From JAVBNW01 sp031551255 (GTDB lineage: Bacteria; Bacillota; Clostridia; Christensenellales; UBA1750), in NCBI GenBank assembly GCA_031551255.1, contig JAVBNW010000147.1, positions 1 to 39,023 of the forward strand: DNA of 39,023 bases, given 5' to 3'. Both the position numbers and the translations under genes were made by a program. The notes beneath the pieces were generated by a model. It saw only the letters and a program-made list of their open reading frames with translations, was not told the DNA's origin and did not search any database. Position 1 is the stretch's first letter; every line of letters starts with the position of its first letter. Below are positions 22,769 through 31,161 of the stretch, piece after piece.

Positions 22769-23056
22769 TTGAACAAGTACGAAGTCATCTACGTGATCGA
22801 CGCAAGGGTCGAAGACGAGCCGCGCAAGGAGTTGATCGACCGCTTTGCGGGGCTGATTACGGCCAACGGCGGTACGATCGACAAGGTAGACGAATGGGGC
22901 AAGCGCCGCCTCGCCTACCCGATCGATTTCCAGAACGAGGGCTATTATGTGCTCTGGCACATGACGGTCGCGCCGGAATTTCCGCGCGAGCTCGAACGCA
23001 ACTTTGAAATCTCTGAACAAGTCATCCGCTATTTGTGCGTCCGCATCGAAGAATAG
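22769..23056 (+). CDS. rpsF: 30S ribosomal protein S6
   Basis: A 95-residue protein, MNKYEVIYVIDARVEDEPRKEL, with the family motif DEWGKRRLAYPIDFQNEGYYVLW. The start is TTG at 22769, preceded by AAGAGGAGGTG; an in-frame GTG three codons earlier sits inside the ribosome site and is rejected. S6 binds S18 on the 30S platform, and both genes are in this operon with ssb between them. Length is normal for Firmicutes. Confidence 0.96.
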   Translation: MNKYEVIYVIDARVEDEPRKELIDRFAGLITANGGTIDKVDEWGKRRLAYPIDFQNEGYYVLWHMTVAPEFPRELERNFEISEQVIRYLCVRIEE

Positions 23057-23065
23057 GAGGCGCGC

Positions 23066-23518
23066 ATGAACAAGGTGATTTTAATCGGCAACCTTGCGCG
23101 AGATCCTGAACTGCGCACGACGCAGGGCGGGGTGCCGATGTGCCGTTTTACCATAGCGTGCAACCGCCGCGTGCCCAACGCGCAGGGCGTGCGCGAGGCC
23201 GATTTCATTCCGGTGGTCGCGTGGCGCGAGCGTGCCGAATTCGTGAGCAGGTACTTTACCAAGGGGCGCAAAATTGCCGTCGAAGGGCAGATTCAGGTGC
23301 GCTCCTACGAAGCTCCCGATGGAAGCAAGCGCTATTCCACCGAAGTGCTCGCCGATAATGTAGAGTTTGTCGACTCAAAGCCCGGCTCGGAAGGCCAGGG
23401 CGCATATCCGCAAGGCGGGTATTCCCAGGGCGGTTATCCGGCGCCGCAGCAGGCGCCCGGCGATCGCGCCCCGGTCGACGACTTCATTCAGGTAGACGAC
23501 GACGAATTGCCGTTTTAA
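23066..23518 (+). CDS. ssb: Single-stranded DNA-binding protein
   Basis: A 150-residue SSB. The OB fold is MNKVILIGNLARDPELRTTQGGVPMCRFTIA...VVAWRERAEFVSRYFTKGRKIAVEGQIQVRSYEAPDG, followed by a Gly/Gln/Tyr-rich linker with GGYSQGGYP and the acidic tip DDDELPF used to recruit repair and replication proteins. AGGAGG lies before the ATG, 9 bases after rpsF. It works as a tetramer, covering single-stranded DNA. The linker repeat is typical. Confidence 0.97.
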   Translation: MNKVILIGNLARDPELRTTQGGVPMCRFTIACNRRVPNAQGVREADFIPVVAWRERAEFVSRYFTKGRKIAVEGQIQVRSYEAPDGSKRYSTEVLADNVEFVDSKPGSEGQGAYPQGGYSQGGYPAPQQAPGDRAPVDDFIQVDDDELPF

Positions 23519-23544
23519 CAACGACGAAAAGGAGGCCATAGAGC

Positions 23545-23802
23545 ATGTCCGAAGATAGAAACGACAGGTCTGCCCGCCGGCCGCGCGGGCGCAAGCCCCG
23601 CCGCAAGGTGTGTCAGTTCTGCGTCGATAAGATTCAAACCATCGATTATAAAGACCTTCCGCGGCTGCGCCGCTTTATGTCCGAGCGCTCGAAGATCCTG
23701 CCGCGCCGCATGACGGGCAACTGCGCCAAGCACCAGCGCCAGCTGTCCATCGCCATCAAGCGCGCCAGGCACATCGCGCTGTTGCCGTATTCTACAGACT
23801 AA
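23545..23802 (+). CDS. rpsR: 30S ribosomal protein S18
   Basis: An 85-residue protein with a basic N-terminal tail (RRPRGRKPRRKV), then CQFCVDKIQTIDYKDLPRLRRFMSERSKILPRRMTGNCAKHQRQLSIAIKRARHIALLPY, the S18 core. Here C-x2-C and a later Cys plus His suggest the zinc-binding form. AAGGAGG lies before the ATG. It is the last gene of rpsF-ssb-rpsR and is followed by a hairpin. Confidence 0.97.
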   Translation: MSEDRNDRSARRPRGRKPRRKVCQFCVDKIQTIDYKDLPRLRRFMSERSKILPRRMTGNCAKHQRQLSIAIKRARHIALLPYSTD

Positions 23803-23826
23803 AGGCCCAAGCCTTTACCCAGGGCA

Positions 23827-23861
23827 AAACGGAATGCCGTTAAGGTATTCCGTTTATGTTT
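23827..23861 (+). terminator. Terminator of rpsF-ssb-rpsR
   Basis: AAACGGAAT pairs with ATTCCGTTT (9 bp, 11-base loop), followed by ATGTTT. It begins 24 bases after the rpsR stop. Confidence 0.6.
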
Positions 23862-23929
23862 CCGGCGCTTAAGCTGGGCACGCACGGCCTTGGGGGATTA
23901 GGCGGTGGGAGGGCCGGGGAGGAAAATGC

Positions 23930-25018
23930 ATGAAGCTTGGCGTGGTAGGGCTGCCCAACGTGGGCAAGTCGACGCTGTTTAACGCGATCACCGCTGCGGG
24001 CGCGGAGGCCGCGAACTATCCGTTTTGTACGATCGAGCCGAATACCGGGGCGGTCCCCGTGCCGGATGCGCGCCTTGATACGTTGGCGCGCATGTACAAC
24101 CCCGAAAAGATTACGCCCGCGCTGCTTGAATTTGTGGATATCGCGGGGCTTGTGCGCGGCGCGAGCAAAGGAGAGGGCTTGGGCAACAAGTTCCTTTCCC
24201 ACATCCGCGAAGTAGACGCGGTGGTGCACGTCGTGCGCTGCTTCGACGATGAGAACATCACCCATGTCGACGGCGCGGTGAACCCAAAGCGCGACATCGA
24301 AACCATAGAAACCGAGTTGATTCTCGCCGATTTGGAAACCATCGCGCGGCGCATCGACCGCACGCGCAAGGTGGCGCAATCCGGCGATGCGAAGGCGCGC
24401 GCCGAAATGGAAGTGCTTGATGCGATCGAAAAGGCACTCAACGACGGAAAGCCGGCCCGCTCGCTGACGCTTAACGGCGAGGGCGCCGTCTACATGCGCT
24501 CGCTGTTTTTGCTGACGGCAAAACCAGTGCTTTACGCGGCGAACATCGCCGAGGAGGGCATCGGCACGGACAACGCCTATGTCGCTGAGGTCGGGCGCAT
24601 TGCCGCGGGGCAGGGCTCGCAAATGCTTTCGATCTGCGCGAAGGTGGAAGAAGAGATCGCCCAGCTGCCCGGCGAGGAAAAGCAGGCCTTTTTGGATGAA
24701 CTGGGCATCGGGGTATCCGGCCTTGAGAGGCTTGTTAAAACGGGTTATCGGCTGCTGGGGCTCATCAGTTATTTGACCGCCGGGCCAAAGGAAGTGCGCG
24801 CCTGGACGATCGAGGAAGGTACTAAAGCGCCCCAAGCCGCCGGGAAGATCCATTCGGATTTCGAACGCGGTTTTATACGGGCCGAGGTGGTCGGCTACGA
24901 CGAACTGGTTGCGTGTGGCTCGATGAACGCCTGCAAAGAGAAGGGCCTCGTCCGCTCGGAGGGCAAGGATTATGTGTTCCGCGACGGAGACGTGGTGCTA
25001 TTTCGGTTTAACGTATAA
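23930..25018 (+). CDS. ychF: Redox-linked ribosome-binding ATPase YchF
   Basis: A 362-residue Obg-family P-loop protein: Walker A GLPNVGKST (residues 7-15), switch II DIAGLVRGASKGEGLGNKFLSHIRE, and NIAE (in LYAANIAEEG) where GTPases have NKxD, which explains the preference for ATP. The C-terminal TGS-like domain includes DYVFRDGDVVLFRFNV. It binds ribosomes and responds to oxidative stress in other bacteria. GGAGG lies 8 bases before the ATG. It is monocistronic; an intergenic repeat starts a few bases after its stop. Confidence 0.96.
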   Translation: MKLGVVGLPNVGKSTLFNAITAAGAEAANYPFCTIEPNTGAVPVPDARLDTLARMYNPEKITPALLEFVDIAGLVRGASKGEGLGNKFLSHIREVDAVVHVVRCFDDENITHVDGAVNPKRDIETIETELILADLETIARRIDRTRKVAQSGDAKARAEMEVLDAIEKALNDGKPARSLTLNGEGAVYMRSLFLLTAKPVLYAANIAEEGIGTDNAYVAEVGRIAAGQGSQMLSICAKVEEEIAQLPGEEKQAFLDELGIGVSGLERLVKTGYRLLGLISYLTAGPKEVRAWTIEEGTKAPQAAGKIHSDFERGFIRAEVVGYDELVACGSMNACKEKGLVRSEGKDYVFRDGDVVLFRFNV

Positions 25019-25030
25019 AAGGCCCGCCCG

Positions 25031-25121
25031 TTACGGCACGGGGGGGACGCGTCCCCCCCGTGAGCCCCCCGCCGAGGAGGCATGACGAGGAAAATATGGC
25101 GAACGGTCGCCGAAGACGCAA
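25031..25121 (+). repeat. REP-like intergenic repeat, copy 1 (after ychF)
   Basis: A perfect palindrome (CACGGGGGGGACG with CGTCCCCCCCGTG, 25038-25063) is followed by AGCCCCCCGCCGAGGAG, GACGAGGAAAA, then a second hairpin GGCGA-ACGG-TCGCC and GAAGACGC. The same order of parts occurs in the opposite direction at 26634-26549. It begins 12 bases after the ychF stop and could help end transcription. Confidence 0.75.
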
Positions 25122-25305
25122 AGAAACTAAGATTTTCAGCTACGGAGCAAGTAAAGCCGCCCACTTCGCCATGCATTCCGCCGTTCATACGGTTTTGCCG
25201 GATTTCATCCTGTGCGGTTGGCGGCCGGATTCCCCCCTTTATTTGTATACTTCGGCAAGGATGCCCTCAACACGAAACGGCGGGAGCGCCGGGAAGGAGA
25301 GCGCG

Positions 25306-25845
25306 ATGAACATTTGGCACGACATCGACCCCAGGGAGGTATCCCCGGAATTTTTTATGGCGGTCATCGAAATCCCCGCGGGCTCGAAGAAGAAGTACGA
25401 GCTGGACAAGGTGACGGGCCTTCTTAGGCTCGATAGAATTTTACATACCTCCACGCACTACCCCGCCAACTATGGCTTCATTCCGCGTACATTTGCCGAC
25501 GATCGCGATCCTTTGGACGTGCTCGCGCTGTGCTCCGAGGCCCTGGACCCTATGGTGATGGTGAAGTGCTACCCGATCGGCATCGTGCGCATGGTGGATT
25601 CCGAGGAAATCGACGATAAGATCATCGCGATCCCGTGCGACGACCCTACGTGGAACTACTACAAGGATATCGCCCAGCTTCCGCCGCACATCATGGATGA
25701 GATCAAGCACTTTTTCGAGGTATACAAGAGCCTCGAGCATAAGCACACCGCAACCTCGGATATCCTCGGGCCGGAAGACGCCCGCCGCGTCATCGCCGAG
25801 TGCATGGAGATGTACGAAAGGCATTTTTGCGGAAAGCTGGACTAA
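25306..25845 (+). CDS. ppa: Family I inorganic pyrophosphatase
   Basis: A 179-residue enzyme. Motifs: MAVIEIPAGSKKKYELDK, LHTSTHYPANYGFIPRTFADDRDPLDVLAL with the metal-binding Asp set DxDPxDV, and DDPTWNYYKDIAQLPPHIMDEIKHFFEVYK. It splits pyrophosphate to pull biosynthetic reactions forward. The residue between the first two Asp of the signature is Arg rather than the more usual Gly/Ser/Asn. The ATG at 25306 has AAGGAG upstream; a longer frame runs through the repeat before it and is not used. It is followed by a strong terminator. Confidence 0.95.
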   Translation: MNIWHDIDPREVSPEFFMAVIEIPAGSKKKYELDKVTGLLRLDRILHTSTHYPANYGFIPRTFADDRDPLDVLALCSEALDPMVMVKCYPIGIVRMVDSEEIDDKIIAIPCDDPTWNYYKDIAQLPPHIMDEIKHFFEVYKSLEHKHTATSDILGPEDARRVIAECMEMYERHFCGKLD

Positions 25846-25857
25846 AGCTTCCTATAG

Positions 25858-25905
25858 CACAGCGCCGGGCATTTCGCACAAAATGCCCGGCGCTGTTTTT
25901 TATTT
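25858..25905. terminator. Bidirectional terminator between ppa and the nitroreductase gene
   Basis: CAGCGCCGGGCATTT and AAATGCCCGGCGCTG form a perfect 15-bp stem (25860-25874, 25881-25895), followed by TTTTTTATTT. The two convergent genes end 13 and 8 bases from it. Confidence 0.9.
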
Positions 25906-26443
25906 ACATATAGGTAATCTTGCTCTCGTCGCGGGGTCTCGCGTCCGGGGCGTCCGCCGGATGCCCCAGCACGATCGCGTAATGCGGCTGGAACCCTTCG
26001 GGAAGCTTAAGATCCGCAAGGAACTTCGCGCCGTCCTTGCCGCGGATCGCAAACATTGCCATGCCGATCACGCAGGAGCCCAACCCCAGCGCGTGGGCGG
26101 CGACCAGTACGTTTTCGGTGAGCATGCCGATATCCGCGCCGCTCTTGCCCTCCTTGGAAGAGATGAACAGCGCGAGCGGAGCGTGGTGGAAAAAATCGTC
26201 GCCTTCGGCGAAGGCGCGGGTAGAATCTTGCTCGAGCACCGCCGAGCGGATGGCCAGATTCATCTCGTCGAGCCACGCGCGGTCCTTCACGACGGTGATG
26301 TGCCAGGGCTGTAAGTTCATAGCGCTGGGCGCGTTGAACGCACAGGTGAGGATGCAATTAAGCTGCTCCTTGGAGACGGGCTGGGCGGTGTAAGCGCGGT
26401 TGCTGCGGCGGTCCATCAGAGCCTGGATGACGGGGTTTTCCAT
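25904..26443 (-). CDS. Nitroreductase-family FMN oxidoreductase
   Basis: A 179-residue protein: MENPVIQALMDRRSNRAYTAQPVS with the Arg-Arg-Ser FMN site, APSAMNLQPWHITVV, and ADIGMLTENVLVAAHALGLGSCVIGM, then PEGFQPHYAIVLGHP, all standard for the family. It is only distantly like the nitroreductase at 4526-5131. TAGGAGG lies 7 bases before the ATG. It stands alone, convergent with ppa. It probably reduces quinones, flavins or nitro-compounds with NAD(P)H. Confidence 0.9.
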   Translation of the reverse strand: MENPVIQALMDRRSNRAYTAQPVSKEQLNCILTCAFNAPSAMNLQPWHITVVKDRAWLDEMNLAIRSAVLEQDSTRAFAEGDDFFHHAPLALFISSKEGKSGADIGMLTENVLVAAHALGLGSCVIGMAMFAIRGKDGAKFLADLKLPEGFQPHYAIVLGHPADAPDARPRDESKITYM

Positions 26444-26522
26444 GGTAACGCCTCCTAAAATTTCGTAAAACTGTCAGCGCTATCGTAGCCCTTTTTATGC
26501 AGGCCGTCAAGGCATGGAGATG

Positions 26523-26548
26523 CAAAAGGAGGGCCGAAGCCCTCCTAA
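26523..26548 (-). terminator. Terminator of the hydrogenase operon
   Basis: Minus strand: AGGAGGGC-TTCG-GCCCTCCT then TTTGC, with a UUCG-type tetraloop. It lies 96 bases after the hndD stop, right after repeat copy 2. Confidence 0.85.
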
Positions 26549-26634
26549 GCGTTTTCGACGATCACTCGTCGCACTTTTCTCGTCGTATCTCTTCGGCGGG
26601 GGGCTCACGGGGGGTACGCGTATCCCCCGTGCCG
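26549..26634 (-). repeat. REP-like intergenic repeat, copy 2 (after the hydrogenase operon)
   Basis: Read on the minus strand: CACGGGGGATACGCGTAC then CCCCCGTG, AGCCCCCCGCCGAAGAG, GACGAGAAAA, a second hairpin CGACGA-GTGA-TCGTCG, and GAAAACGC. It matches copy 1 part by part. The second hairpin differs in sequence but keeps pairing. Confidence 0.75.
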
Positions 26635-26643
26635 TTCGTGCCG

Positions 26644-28386
26644 TTACACCATTTCTCTCTTCTGGTAGTGCGTATGCAGCAGGTGGTGTGCCTTTTCGCC
26701 GTATGGCTCGCCCAGGAACTCTTTGTACAGCGCAAGAACCTCCTGATTTTCGTGAGAGAAGCGTACGGGCTTGCCCGCATCTTCGGCATACAGAGCCGCC
26801 GCGCGTTTCTTGATGCGCTCGATGTCGTTGTGATGGTACGGCTGTCCGCCGCCGCCTACGCACCCGAGCGGGCAGGCCATAATCTCGATCGCGTGATAAT
26901 CCGCCTTGCCGGCCTGGATGGTCTCGAGCAGCTGGCGCGCGTTGCCAAGTCCGTGGGCGATGGCTATTTTGATATCCATACCGGCTACGTTAATCGTCGC
27001 CTCTCTGACGCCCTCTATGCCGCGCAACTCGGTGAAATCCGCCTTGCCGGGATTTTTGCCCTCGAGCATCCACGCCGCAGTGCGCACCGCGGCTTCGATG
27101 ACGCCGCCGGTGGTTCCGAAGATGACGCCCGCGCCGGTGGACTCGCCCATGACCTTGTCGAAATCCTCATCAGGCAGGTCGGTAAAGTTGATGCCCGCCT
27201 CCCTGATCATGCGCGCGAGCTCGCGCGTGGAGATGACGTAATCGACGTTTTGCAGTTCTTTTTCCTCTTCGCTCAGCTCCGGCCGCGCAGCTTCGTATTT
27301 CTTAGCCAAGCACGGCATCACGGAGACCACCACGATCTTCTTCGGGTCGATGCCCATCTTCTGGGCCAGATACGTCTTGGCGATCGCGCCGAACATCTCG
27401 TGCGGAGATTTGCAGCTAGAGGGAATATCCAGCAGATCCGGGAACTGATGCTCGAAAAACTTCACCCATGCCGGGCAGCAAGACGTAAGGATCGGCAGCC
27501 TGCCGCCGTGCTTAACGCGGTGCACGAGCTCGGAAGCCTCTTCCATGATGGTAAGATCCGCCGCGAAGTCGGTATCGAACACCTTGTCAAACCCGATGCG
27601 CCGAAGCGCCGCCACCATCTTGCCGGTGACCGCCGTGCCCGGCTCCATGTCGAAGCTCTCGCCTAGCGCCGCGCGCACGGCCGGAGCTGTCTGCACGAGT
27701 ACGACCTTCTCAGGGTCGCCGATCGCGTCCCAAACCTCTTGCGTGTCGTCTACAAACGTAAGCGCGCCGGTGGGGCATACGGATACGCACTGCCCGCAGA
27801 ACGTGCACACGGTGTCCATCATGGGCAGGTTAAACGCGGTGCCCATCGTGGTATCGAAGCCGCGACCCACCGCCGAGTATACGCCCACGGTCTGCACCTG
27901 GTTGCACATGGTTTCGCAGCGGCGGCATAGCACGCACTTTTCAGGGTCGCGCTTGAGGGATAGCGAGGAGCGATCCTTATCATGGTGGCTCATCGCGCCT
28001 TGGTACCTGATTTCGCGAACGCCCAGCTCGGATGCTAAAGACTGAAGCTCGCAGGCTTGGTTGCGGTCGCACACGAGGCAATCCTTGGGGTGGTTGGAGA
28101 GCAAGAGCTCCACCATCATGCGGCGCGAGCGAATTGCGCGGTTGGTGGCGGTGTTGATCACCATGCCCGGGGCCACGGGGGTGGAGCAGGCGGGCATCAG
28201 ATTGCGGCGCCCGGCGATTTCCACCATGCACACGCGGCAGGTGCCGACCTGGTTGACCATCTTGATATCGTGAAGATCCATATGGCACAGGGTGGGGATG
28301 TATACGCCGGCTTTTTTCGCGGCGTCCAGAACGGTCGAGCCGGGCTCCACCGAAACGGCGATGCCGTTGATCGTAAGGTCTATCAT
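26644..28386 (-). CDS. hndD: NAD(P)-coupled [FeFe] hydrogenase catalytic subunit
   Basis: A 580-residue protein. Plant-type [2Fe-2S] Cys34, 50, 53, 67; a His-ligated cluster (HPKDCLVCDRNQAC, His99 with Cys103/106/112); two [4Fe-4S] motifs (CVLCRRCETMC, CTFCGQCVSVC). The H-cluster has all three signatures: TSCCPAW (301-307), MPCLAKKYE (357-365) and MACPLGCVGGGG (503-514). It makes or consumes H2. Together with the NuoF- and NuoE-like subunits it should couple to NADH or NADPH and perhaps ferredoxin (electron bifurcation). The ATG at 28386, 14 bases after hndC, has GGAGGAGG upstream. Length matches HndD of Desulfovibrio. Maturases HydE/F/G are not in this window. Confidence 0.95.
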   Translation of the reverse strand: MIDLTINGIAVSVEPGSTVLDAAKKAGVYIPTLCHMDLHDIKMVNQVGTCRVCMVEIAGRRNLMPACSTPVAPGMVINTATNRAIRSRRMMVELLLSNHPKDCLVCDRNQACELQSLASELGVREIRYQGAMSHHDKDRSSLSLKRDPEKCVLCRRCETMCNQVQTVGVYSAVGRGFDTTMGTAFNLPMMDTVCTFCGQCVSVCPTGALTFVDDTQEVWDAIGDPEKVVLVQTAPAVRAALGESFDMEPGTAVTGKMVAALRRIGFDKVFDTDFAADLTIMEEASELVHRVKHGGRLPILTSCCPAWVKFFEHQFPDLLDIPSSCKSPHEMFGAIAKTYLAQKMGIDPKKIVVVSVMPCLAKKYEAARPELSEEEKELQNVDYVISTRELARMIREAGINFTDLPDEDFDKVMGESTGAGVIFGTTGGVIEAAVRTAAWMLEGKNPGKADFTELRGIEGVREATINVAGMDIKIAIAHGLGNARQLLETIQAGKADYHAIEIMACPLGCVGGGGQPYHHNDIERIKKRAAALYAEDAGKPVRFSHENQEVLALYKEFLGEPYGEKAHHLLHTHYQKREMV

Positions 28387-28400
28387 GACAGAGCCTCCTC

Positions 28401-30191
28401 CTAACCGTAAATGATGGCCTTGGTCGGGCACTTTCCGATGCAGGTGCCGCACTTGGAGCACTTGGATTGGTCGATTTCGTGGGGCTGCTTGCGCTCGCCG
28501 CTGATGCAATCCATCGGGCAGTTGCGCGCACACACGGTGCAACCGATGCACTTATCCTTGAGGATGGTGTACTGCAGCATGTCCTTGCAGCTCTTGGCCG
28601 GGCAGGTTTTATCAACGATGTGCGCCTCGTACTCGTCCATGAAGTAGACCATAGTGGAGAGCACGGGGTTGGGGGCGGTCTGCCCAAGGCCGCACAGCGC
28701 GCAGTCCTTGATTACCTCGCCCAACTCCTTAAGATCCGCAAGGTCGCTCTCCTTCCCTTCGCCGCGGGTGATGCGCTCGAGCATCTCGAGCAGACGGCGG
28801 TTGCCGATGCGGCAGGGCGTGCATTTACCGCAGCTCTCCTCGACGGTAAAGTCGAGGTAGAATCTGGCGATGTTCACCATGCAATCGTCCTCGTCCATGA
28901 CGATCATGCCGCCCGAGCCCATCATCGAGCCCACGGACTGCAGGGATTCGTAGTCGATCTTAAGGTCGAGCATCGAGGCGGGGATGCAGCCGCCGGACGG
29001 GCCGCCGGTCTGCACGGCTTTAAATGCCTTGCCGTTTCTGATGCCGCCGCCGATGTTATAGATGACCTCGCGCAACGAAGTGCCCATGGGAACTTCGACA
29101 AGGCCTACATTGTTGATCTTGCCCGCCAGCGCGAACACCTTCGTGCCCTTTGATTTTTCGGTGCCGATGGATGAAAACCACGCGGCGCCTCTGTTGATGA
29201 TGGGGCAGATGTTGGCGAAGGTTTCGACATTGTTGATGTTGGAGGGCAGGTTATTAAGCCCCTTCTCCGCCGGGAACGGGGGCTTGACGCGCGGCTCGCC
29301 GCGCTCGCCCTGCACGGAGTTGAGCAGCGCCGTCTCCTCGCCGCACACAAATGCGCCTGCGCCCAGGTTGATGGTAAGCTTAAAGTTAAAACCCGTGCCC
29401 AGGATGTTCTGCCCAAGCAGGCCCATCTCTTCGGCCTGCTCGATGGCGCCACGAAGCCTGGCCACCGCCAGAGGATACTCGGCCCTTATGTAGATGACAC
29501 CCTCGTCCGCGCCGATCGCGTAGCCGCAAATCGCCATGGCCTCCAGCACCGAGTGCGGGTCGCCCTCGAGGATGGATCTGTCCATGAATGCGCCGGGGTC
29601 GCCCTCGTCCGCGTTGCAAAGAACGTACTTTTTGTCGCCCTTGCTCTTGGAGGCGATTTCCCACTTAAGGCCGGTGGGGAAGCCCGCGCCGCCGCGGCCC
29701 CTCAGGCCGGAATCTTTAACTTCTTTTACGACCTCTTCCGGCGTCATTTCGCTTAGGCACTTGCCCAGCGCCATGTAGCCGTCCATCGAGATATAGTCTT
29801 CGATGGATTCGGGGTTGATGATGCCGCAATTGCGAAGCGCGATGCGCACCTGGCTTTGGTAAAACGGAATATGCCTGTGCTCGGCGGTGTGCTCCTGCTT
29901 TTGCGGATCGACGTATAAAAGCCTTTGCACCGTTCGGCCCTTGATCACGTGCTCGGCCACGATTTCCTTGGCGTCATCGGGCGTAACCTTTACGTAGAAC
30001 ACGTTGTCCGGGTATACTTTTACGATCGGCCCCTGCTCGCAAAAACCGAAGCAGCCGGTGGTGACCACCTGCACCTCGTTTTGCAGGTTGTTCGCGCGAA
30101 GCTCATTACGCAGACTCGTTTCGATATCCTGCGAATTGGACGCGCGGCAACCGGTTCCGCCGCAAACCATAAAATGCATGCGATAGCTCAT
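28401..30191 (-). CDS. hndC: NuoF-like flavoprotein subunit of the hydrogenase
   Basis: A 596-residue subunit. N-terminal thioredoxin-like [2Fe-2S] (CGGTGCRAS and TGCFGFCEQGP), then the NADH/FMN domain (SGLRGRGGAGFPTGLKW, CNADEGDPGAFMDR, FVCGEETALLNSVQG), the [4Fe-4S] motif ESCGKCTPCRIGNRR, and a C-terminal 2x[4Fe-4S] ferredoxin part (CIGCTVCARNCP, CSKCGTCIGKCP). It receives electrons from NAD(P)H or gives them to NAD(P)+ through FMN. The ATG at 30191 overlaps the hndB stop (ATGA) and has GGGAGG upstream; longer frames start inside hndB and are not used. Confidence 0.95.
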   Translation of the reverse strand: MSYRMHFMVCGGTGCRASNSQDIETSLRNELRANNLQNEVQVVTTGCFGFCEQGPIVKVYPDNVFYVKVTPDDAKEIVAEHVIKGRTVQRLLYVDPQKQEHTAEHRHIPFYQSQVRIALRNCGIINPESIEDYISMDGYMALGKCLSEMTPEEVVKEVKDSGLRGRGGAGFPTGLKWEIASKSKGDKKYVLCNADEGDPGAFMDRSILEGDPHSVLEAMAICGYAIGADEGVIYIRAEYPLAVARLRGAIEQAEEMGLLGQNILGTGFNFKLTINLGAGAFVCGEETALLNSVQGERGEPRVKPPFPAEKGLNNLPSNINNVETFANICPIINRGAAWFSSIGTEKSKGTKVFALAGKINNVGLVEVPMGTSLREVIYNIGGGIRNGKAFKAVQTGGPSGGCIPASMLDLKIDYESLQSVGSMMGSGGMIVMDEDDCMVNIARFYLDFTVEESCGKCTPCRIGNRRLLEMLERITRGEGKESDLADLKELGEVIKDCALCGLGQTAPNPVLSTMVYFMDEYEAHIVDKTCPAKSCKDMLQYTILKDKCIGCTVCARNCPMDCISGERKQPHEIDQSKCSKCGTCIGKCPTKAIIYG

Positions 30192-30580
30192 GCGCGCGGC
30201 ACCTCCCGCCCTACGATCGCATTGTCGAGCAGCTCGCCCTTGAGAACGTGGCGATCGATGATTTCCTTGGCGCGCTCCTTGTCCACCTTGCCGTAGCGCA
30301 GCGGATCCTTGCCCGGCTCGCGCACTTCGACAAGCGGCTCGGCGTAGCAAAGGCCCACACAGCCCGTCGCAACCACCGATACGTTCGTCACTTTTTGCTC
30401 GGCGATTTCATCCAGCAGCGCCTGCATGGTTTCCCTGGCGCCCGCGGCGATGCCGCAGGTGGCCATGCCCACGGCCAGCACGATGGTGTTGGGGTCTTCG
30501 CCGGTGGTGCGCAATTGCGTACCTGTGGCGCTCTTTTCGCGAATTTTCTTAAGCTCTTCCAGCGATGCGATCTTAGGCAT
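30188..30580 (-). CDS. hndB: Small [2Fe-2S] thioredoxin-like subunit
   Basis: A 130-residue protein starting MPKIASLEELKKIRE, with MATCGIAAGA and TGCVGLCYAEP forming a C-x4-to-11-C / C-x3-C set like that of thioredoxin-like ferredoxins. In the Desulfovibrio hnd operon a protein of this size and place (HndB) passes electrons within the complex. The ATG at 30580 overlaps the last 8 bases of hndA and has AAAGGAGGG upstream. The C-terminal stretch DRHVLKGELLDN is as in the family. Confidence 0.9.
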   Translation of the reverse strand: MPKIASLEELKKIREKSATGTQLRTTGEDPNTIVLAVGMATCGIAAGARETMQALLDEIAEQKVTNVSVVATGCVGLCYAEPLVEVREPGKDPLRYGKVDKERAKEIIDRHVLKGELLDNAIVGREVPRA

Positions 30581-31085
30581 TCTCCAGGCCCTCCTTTGCC
30601 ATGTGTTCATCGATGATGTGCTTGACGCCCTCGACTTCTACCCGGCCGTATACCCTGCCGTCGACCATCACGACCGGCGCGAGACCGCAAGCGCCCACGC
30701 AGCGGATGGAATCCAGGGAAAAGAGGCCGTCCGGGGTGATTTCGCCGGTACCGATCTTCAGCTGGGACTTAAACTCCTGCAAAATTGCCTCGGAGCCGCG
30801 CACGAAGCACGCTGTGCCCATGCACACGCTCACCGGCACCTTTCCGCGGGGCTCGGTTTTTAAGAAGGAGTAAAACGTCACGACGCCAAAGACCCTGCTG
30901 GTGGGCAGGTCGAGCTTGCGCGCTATGTGCGACTGCACCTCTTGGGGTAGGTAGCCGAAGATGTCCTGCGCCCTGTGCAGCGTCTGGATCAGGGCGTTCT
31001 TTTTCGTAGGCAGCGCATCGATGAAGCTATCAAGTTCTTGAAACTTGCCTCTGTCGAGCACGCCGGCTTGTGCGGTTTGCGCCAT
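30573..31085 (-). CDS. hndA: NuoE-like [2Fe-2S] subunit of the hydrogenase
   Basis: A 170-residue protein: NALIQTLHRAQDIFGYLPQEVQSHIARKL, then VFGVVTFYSFLKTEPRGK and the cluster motif CMGTACFVRGS...CVGACGLAPVVMVDGRVYGRV with the four Cys expected in NuoE. It is the first gene of the hnd operon. I choose the ATG at 31085 (MAQTAQAG), which has GGAGG seven bases upstream; an earlier in-frame ATG would overlap the promoter. Two tandem promoters and overlapping palindromes lie upstream. Confidence 0.94.
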   Translation of the reverse strand: MAQTAQAGVLDRGKFQELDSFIDALPTKKNALIQTLHRAQDIFGYLPQEVQSHIARKLDLPTSRVFGVVTFYSFLKTEPRGKVPVSVCMGTACFVRGSEAILQEFKSQLKIGTGEITPDGLFSLDSIRCVGACGLAPVVMVDGRVYGRVEVEGVKHIIDEHMAKEGLENA

Positions 31086-31115
31086 GGGTCCGCCTCCTTT
31101 TCCATGTTCGCGTCT

Positions 31116-31144
31116 ACTATACATGGTATTTTCTCATTTGTGAA
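31116..31144 (-). promoter_or_regulatory. Proximal hnd promoter
   Basis: Minus strand TTCACA (31144-31139), 17-base spacer, TATAGT (31121-31116). Start near 31109, giving a short leader to hndA at 31085. Confidence 0.5.
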
Positions 31145-31161
31145 GGGCGCATGATAAGAAA

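Noticed and set aside
25060..25305. Upstream extension of the pyrophosphatase frame
   Set aside because: Would begin inside the REP-like repeat; the protein family starts at MNIWHDIDPRE, which has its own AAGGAG.
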